Shown here in pieces: positions 33,475-35,336 of a stretch of DNA of 35,336 bases; within the stretch, counting starts at the first letter, position 1; every line of letters begins with the position of its first letter. Source of the stretch: Ruminococcus flavefaciens (lineage in GTDB: Bacteria > Bacillota > Clostridia > Oscillospirales > Ruminococcaceae). A program made the translations under genes and the position numbers. Where the stretch lies: positions 1-35,336 of the forward strand of contig DBXO01000028.1 of assembly GCA_002309635.1 (NCBI GenBank), in the 5' to 3' direction. The notes beneath the pieces were generated by a model that did no database searches, had not been told where the DNA came from, and worked only from the letters and a program-made list of their open reading frames with translations.

Positions 33475-34122
33475 TCAGTCGTTCTTCTTGCGTGTCTTTA
33501 TCCACGCCTTTTTGAGAGGATTCCTTACCTGCATATCGTGGAAATAGTTGTACAGCACGTCCTGATTGCAGCCTGCGTCGGGAAGGGATTTGTACAGCTT
33601 TTCCAGTCCTTTCAGGTCTGTTCCGATTTCCGATGGGAACGTGATATCCTTTGCGGCAAAGACTACCGCGCCGTTTACGGGAGTTTTGTCGAAGCCGCCC
33701 TTTTTCAGATGATGAACAACATTGTCCATATGAGTCTTGTTCTGCATCTGAGGATTGTAAAGCTTATGAGTCTTGCTGCCTATGGTATGGGTGAGGTTCT
33801 TGCCGCTGCCCTTTATCTCGCCTGATATGCCCTTGGTCTCGACTACGAGCACTCCGAAGCGTCCGAAGACCAGATGGTCAACCTCGCAGGCTTTATTGTA
33901 GAGAGGGAGAAAGGCGTTGTTGATTATCCTTATTTTGTCGTTTTTTCCCAGCTTTTTAAGAAATTTTCCCACCTTTTTCTCGGCGGCTCTGCCCTTTCGC
34001 CTGCCCTTGCTGAAGTGAACGCATAAATAAAGAATGAGCAGCAGGGCTGCCGCAGCTGCGACCGCTATGAGTATCCATGTTTTTTTGTCAATATCAGTTA
34101 ATGAAAAAACAGCTGAAACCAT
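33475..34122 (-). CDS. Membrane-anchored NERD-domain protein
   Basis: 215 aa from the ATG at 34122 (AAAGGAG upstream). One N-terminal membrane helix (~15-36), then a basic stretch and a NERD domain (~45-160): IINNAFLPLYNKACEVDHLVFGRFGVLVVETKG carries the Glu-Asp...Glu-x-Lys nuclease-like core (written here as EVDHLV and VVETKG). NERD proteins are suspected DNA-processing or nuclease-related proteins of unknown role. The cytoplasmic domain precedes a galactanase gene, and the two are probably on one transcript. Confidence 0.8.
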   Translation of the reverse strand: MVSAVFSLTDIDKKTWILIAVAAAAALLLILYLCVHFSKGRRKGRAAEKKVGKFLKKLGKNDKIRIINNAFLPLYNKACEVDHLVFGRFGVLVVETKGISGEIKGSGKNLTHTIGSKTHKLYNPQMQNKTHMDNVVHHLKKGGFDKTPVNGAVVFAAKDITFPSEIGTDLKGLEKLYKSLPDAGCNQDVLYNYFHDMQVRNPLKKAWIKTRKKND

Positions 34123-34259
34123 AATTTTCTCCTTTTCGGTGTGAATAATCGGGAGCATTGCGGCGATAATAGCTTTGTACCGTTGAAACGCGCAGAAGGT
34201 CGCAGTCAGCGGTAAAGGCGCACAGCGCCAGAATCCCGAAATCAAGAGGTGTTCTCAGT

Positions 34260-34478
34260 ATGTGGGACAAAATTGCTCTTATTCTTCTGATAATCGGAGG
34301 AATAAACTGGGGATTGGTCGGTATATTCGAGTTTGATATGGTAGCATGGCTTTTCGGCGGCGCAGCAAGCGTACTCAGCCGTGTAGTCTACATTCTCGTT
34401 GCCATATCGGCAGTATGGTGCATCTCTCTTCTCTTCCGCAGAGACGAGGAGCTTGCCGTACAGAATATCGACCGATAG
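34260..34478 (+). CDS. DUF378 small membrane protein
   Basis: 72 aa with two membrane helices (~4-24 and ~42-62). LIIGGINWGLVGIFEFDMVA is the DUF378 signature. Function unknown. It diverges from the NERD gene, and AAGAGGTG precedes the ATG. Confidence 0.88.
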   Translation: MWDKIALILLIIGGINWGLVGIFEFDMVAWLFGGAASVLSRVVYILVAISAVWCISLLFRRDEELAVQNIDR

Positions 34479-34541
34479 ACCTGAAACGCGCTCCTTTCAC
34501 GATGCCGTAAGGAGCGGATACATATTGTCGGATAAACAGAA

Positions 34542-34563
34542 AAGGGAGGCTGCTGCCTCCCTT
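34542..34563. terminator. Bidirectional terminator, DUF378 / rpsR
   Basis: Perfect AAGGGAGGC / GCCTCCCTT stem with a 4-nt loop, followed by GATTTTT. Confidence 0.85.
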
Positions 34564-34574
34564 GATTTTTATGA

Positions 34575-34817
34575 TTAGTCGCTGATATAAGGAAGCAGAG
34601 CGATGTGTCTTGCTCTCTTGATAGCAACTGTCAGCTCACGCTGATGATAAGCGCAAGTGCCTGTTACACGTCTTGGAAGAATCTTAGCTCTTTCAGTCAT
34701 GCACTTTCTGAGCTTTGTAAGATCCTTGTAATCGATCTTTTCGATCCTGTCTGCGCAGAACATGCAAACCTTCTTGCGGGGCTTCTTTGCAGGACGGACA
34801 TTTCTTTCCTTTTCCAT
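34575..34817 (-). CDS. rpsR: 30S ribosomal protein S18
   Basis: 80 aa. CMFCADRIEKIDYKD at the start is the zinc-ligand (C+) form of S18, and KILPRRVTGTCAYHQRELTVAIKRARHIALLPY is the core S18 block. It follows ssb by 39 bp, as in the common rpsF-ssb-rpsR operon, and is the last gene before a terminator. Confidence 0.97.
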   Translation of the reverse strand: MEKERNVRPAKKPRKKVCMFCADRIEKIDYKDLTKLRKCMTERAKILPRRVTGTCAYHQRELTVAIKRARHIALLPYISD

Positions 34818-34856
34818 GACTTTTCCTCCTATCGTAATAAAGTAAAGTTAACTCAC

Positions 34857-35336
34857 TCAGAACGGAACGTCGCCGTCGCTGAGTATTTCCTCAAAATCGC
34901 TGAGGTTGCCGTAAGACATACTGTCATTACCTGCTGCGGGCTGCTGAGGAGCTGCCTGCTGCGGAGGAGCGGAATAATTGTTATTGTAATTGTTCTGGGG
35001 AGCGCTGTAGCCGCCATTGCTGCCGCTTTCGCCCTTGCCGCCTACGAACTCGACATTGTCCACCATCACATCTGTGGTGTAGTGTGTTACGTCGGGATGA
35101 TTCTTATCCTGATAGTTGTTATTTCTCAGAGTACCCTCAACGCATATGAGCTTACCCTTATTGAAATATCTCGAAACAAATTCAGCAGTCTGTCTCCATG
35201 CGATACAGCTGATGAAATCAGCCTGTCTCTCTCCTGTATTCTTGTCGGCAAATCTTCTGTCGCAAGCTACGGTGAATCTGCATGAAGCGATTCCGCTCTG
35301 TGTTTGTCTGAGCTCAGGATCGGCAGTGAGCCTTCC
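34857..35336 (-). CDS. ssb: Single-stranded DNA-binding protein, 5' end outside the window
   Basis: 159 codons plus stop are visible; the first residues are missing at the right edge (the visible part opens GRLTADPELRQT). OB-fold: ISCIAWRQTAEFVSRYFNKG and LICVEGTLRNNNYQDK. Gly/Asn/Gln-rich linker (PPQQAAPQQPAAG). The C-terminal acidic tip DGDVPF is the partner-docking peptide of SSB. It is the middle gene of the expected rpsF-ssb-rpsR operon. Binds single-stranded DNA in replication and repair. Confidence 0.95.
   Translation of the reverse strand, partial: GRLTADPELRQTQSGIASCRFTVACDRRFADKNTGERQADFISCIAWRQTAEFVSRYFNKGKLICVEGTLRNNNYQDKNHPDVTHYTTDVMVDNVEFVGGKGESGSNGGYSAPQNNYNNNYSAPPQQAAPQQPAAGNDSMSYGNLSDFEEILSDGDVPF

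Noticed and set aside
1..35336. tRNA, rRNA, CRISPR array or insertion sequence
   Set aside because: No cloverleaf, repeat-spacer pattern, transposase motif or terminal inverted repeat with target duplication was seen in any gap.

Overview
The window looks like chromosomal DNA from a plant-fibre-degrading Ruminococcus (Oscillospiraceae), closest in flavour to R. flavefaciens or R. champanellensis. This is an inference from three dockerin proteins with Thr-rich linkers, a GH11-CBM-GH10-dockerin-GH11 xylanase, low-GC Gram-positive promoters and terminators, and housekeeping genes of clostridial type. There is no rRNA, tRNA, CRISPR array, transposase or phage gene.

Layout. 1-2963 (-): a giant multimodular xylanase, cut by the left edge. 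It has a strong promoter and a structured 5' leader, and it diverges from 3583-5490 (+), a cytoplasmic sugar-binding-fold/GGDEF protein (putative diguanylate cyclase). 5528-6496 (-): a hotdog thioesterase and a GNAT acetyltransferase. 6557-9567 (-): the lysine/diaminopimelate block asd-dapA-dapB, led by a consensus promoter and a clear lysine riboswitch with its terminator (9601-9838). 10062-16779 (+): queA, a PAS protein, tgt, a GT-C-like membrane protein, a GIY-YIG protein and hflX, so both committed queuosine steps sit together. 16906-20000 (+): a PLP enzyme of the aluminium-resistance/methionine-gamma-lyase family, a MIF-type tautomerase, and a secreted dockerin protein with a lysozyme-like N-terminal region.

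20070-24014: a TSCPD protein (-), a membrane-anchored GH25 lysozyme (+), a YhfC-type membrane protein (+), ireB (-), an Sfp-type phosphopantetheinyl transferase (-), and two tandem tiny membrane proteins (+) behind a twin palindromic operator. 24219-26981 (+): secA, followed by a Thr-rich lipoprotein, a methyltransferase, hslO (Hsp33), a HAD phosphatase, and an sdpR/sdpI-type pair with a duplicated operator. 31869-34122 (-): a NERD-domain protein followed by a secreted GH53 galactanase with a canonical dockerin. 34260-34478 (+): a DUF378 protein. 34575-35336 (-): rpsR preceded by ssb, which is cut by the right edge.

How it fits together. The fibre-degradation genes (xylanase, GH53, dockerin-lysozyme-like protein) are scattered among housekeeping genes. 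They carry two visibly different dockerin types, suggesting attachment to different cohesins. The most interesting less-explained signals are (i) the xylanase leader RNA beside a putative c-di-GMP synthase, (ii) the dockerin-borne lysozyme-like protein, (iii) the twin-operator small-membrane-protein pair, (iv) the sdpRI operator duplication, and (v) a dispersed palindrome found in two leaders or intergenic regions.
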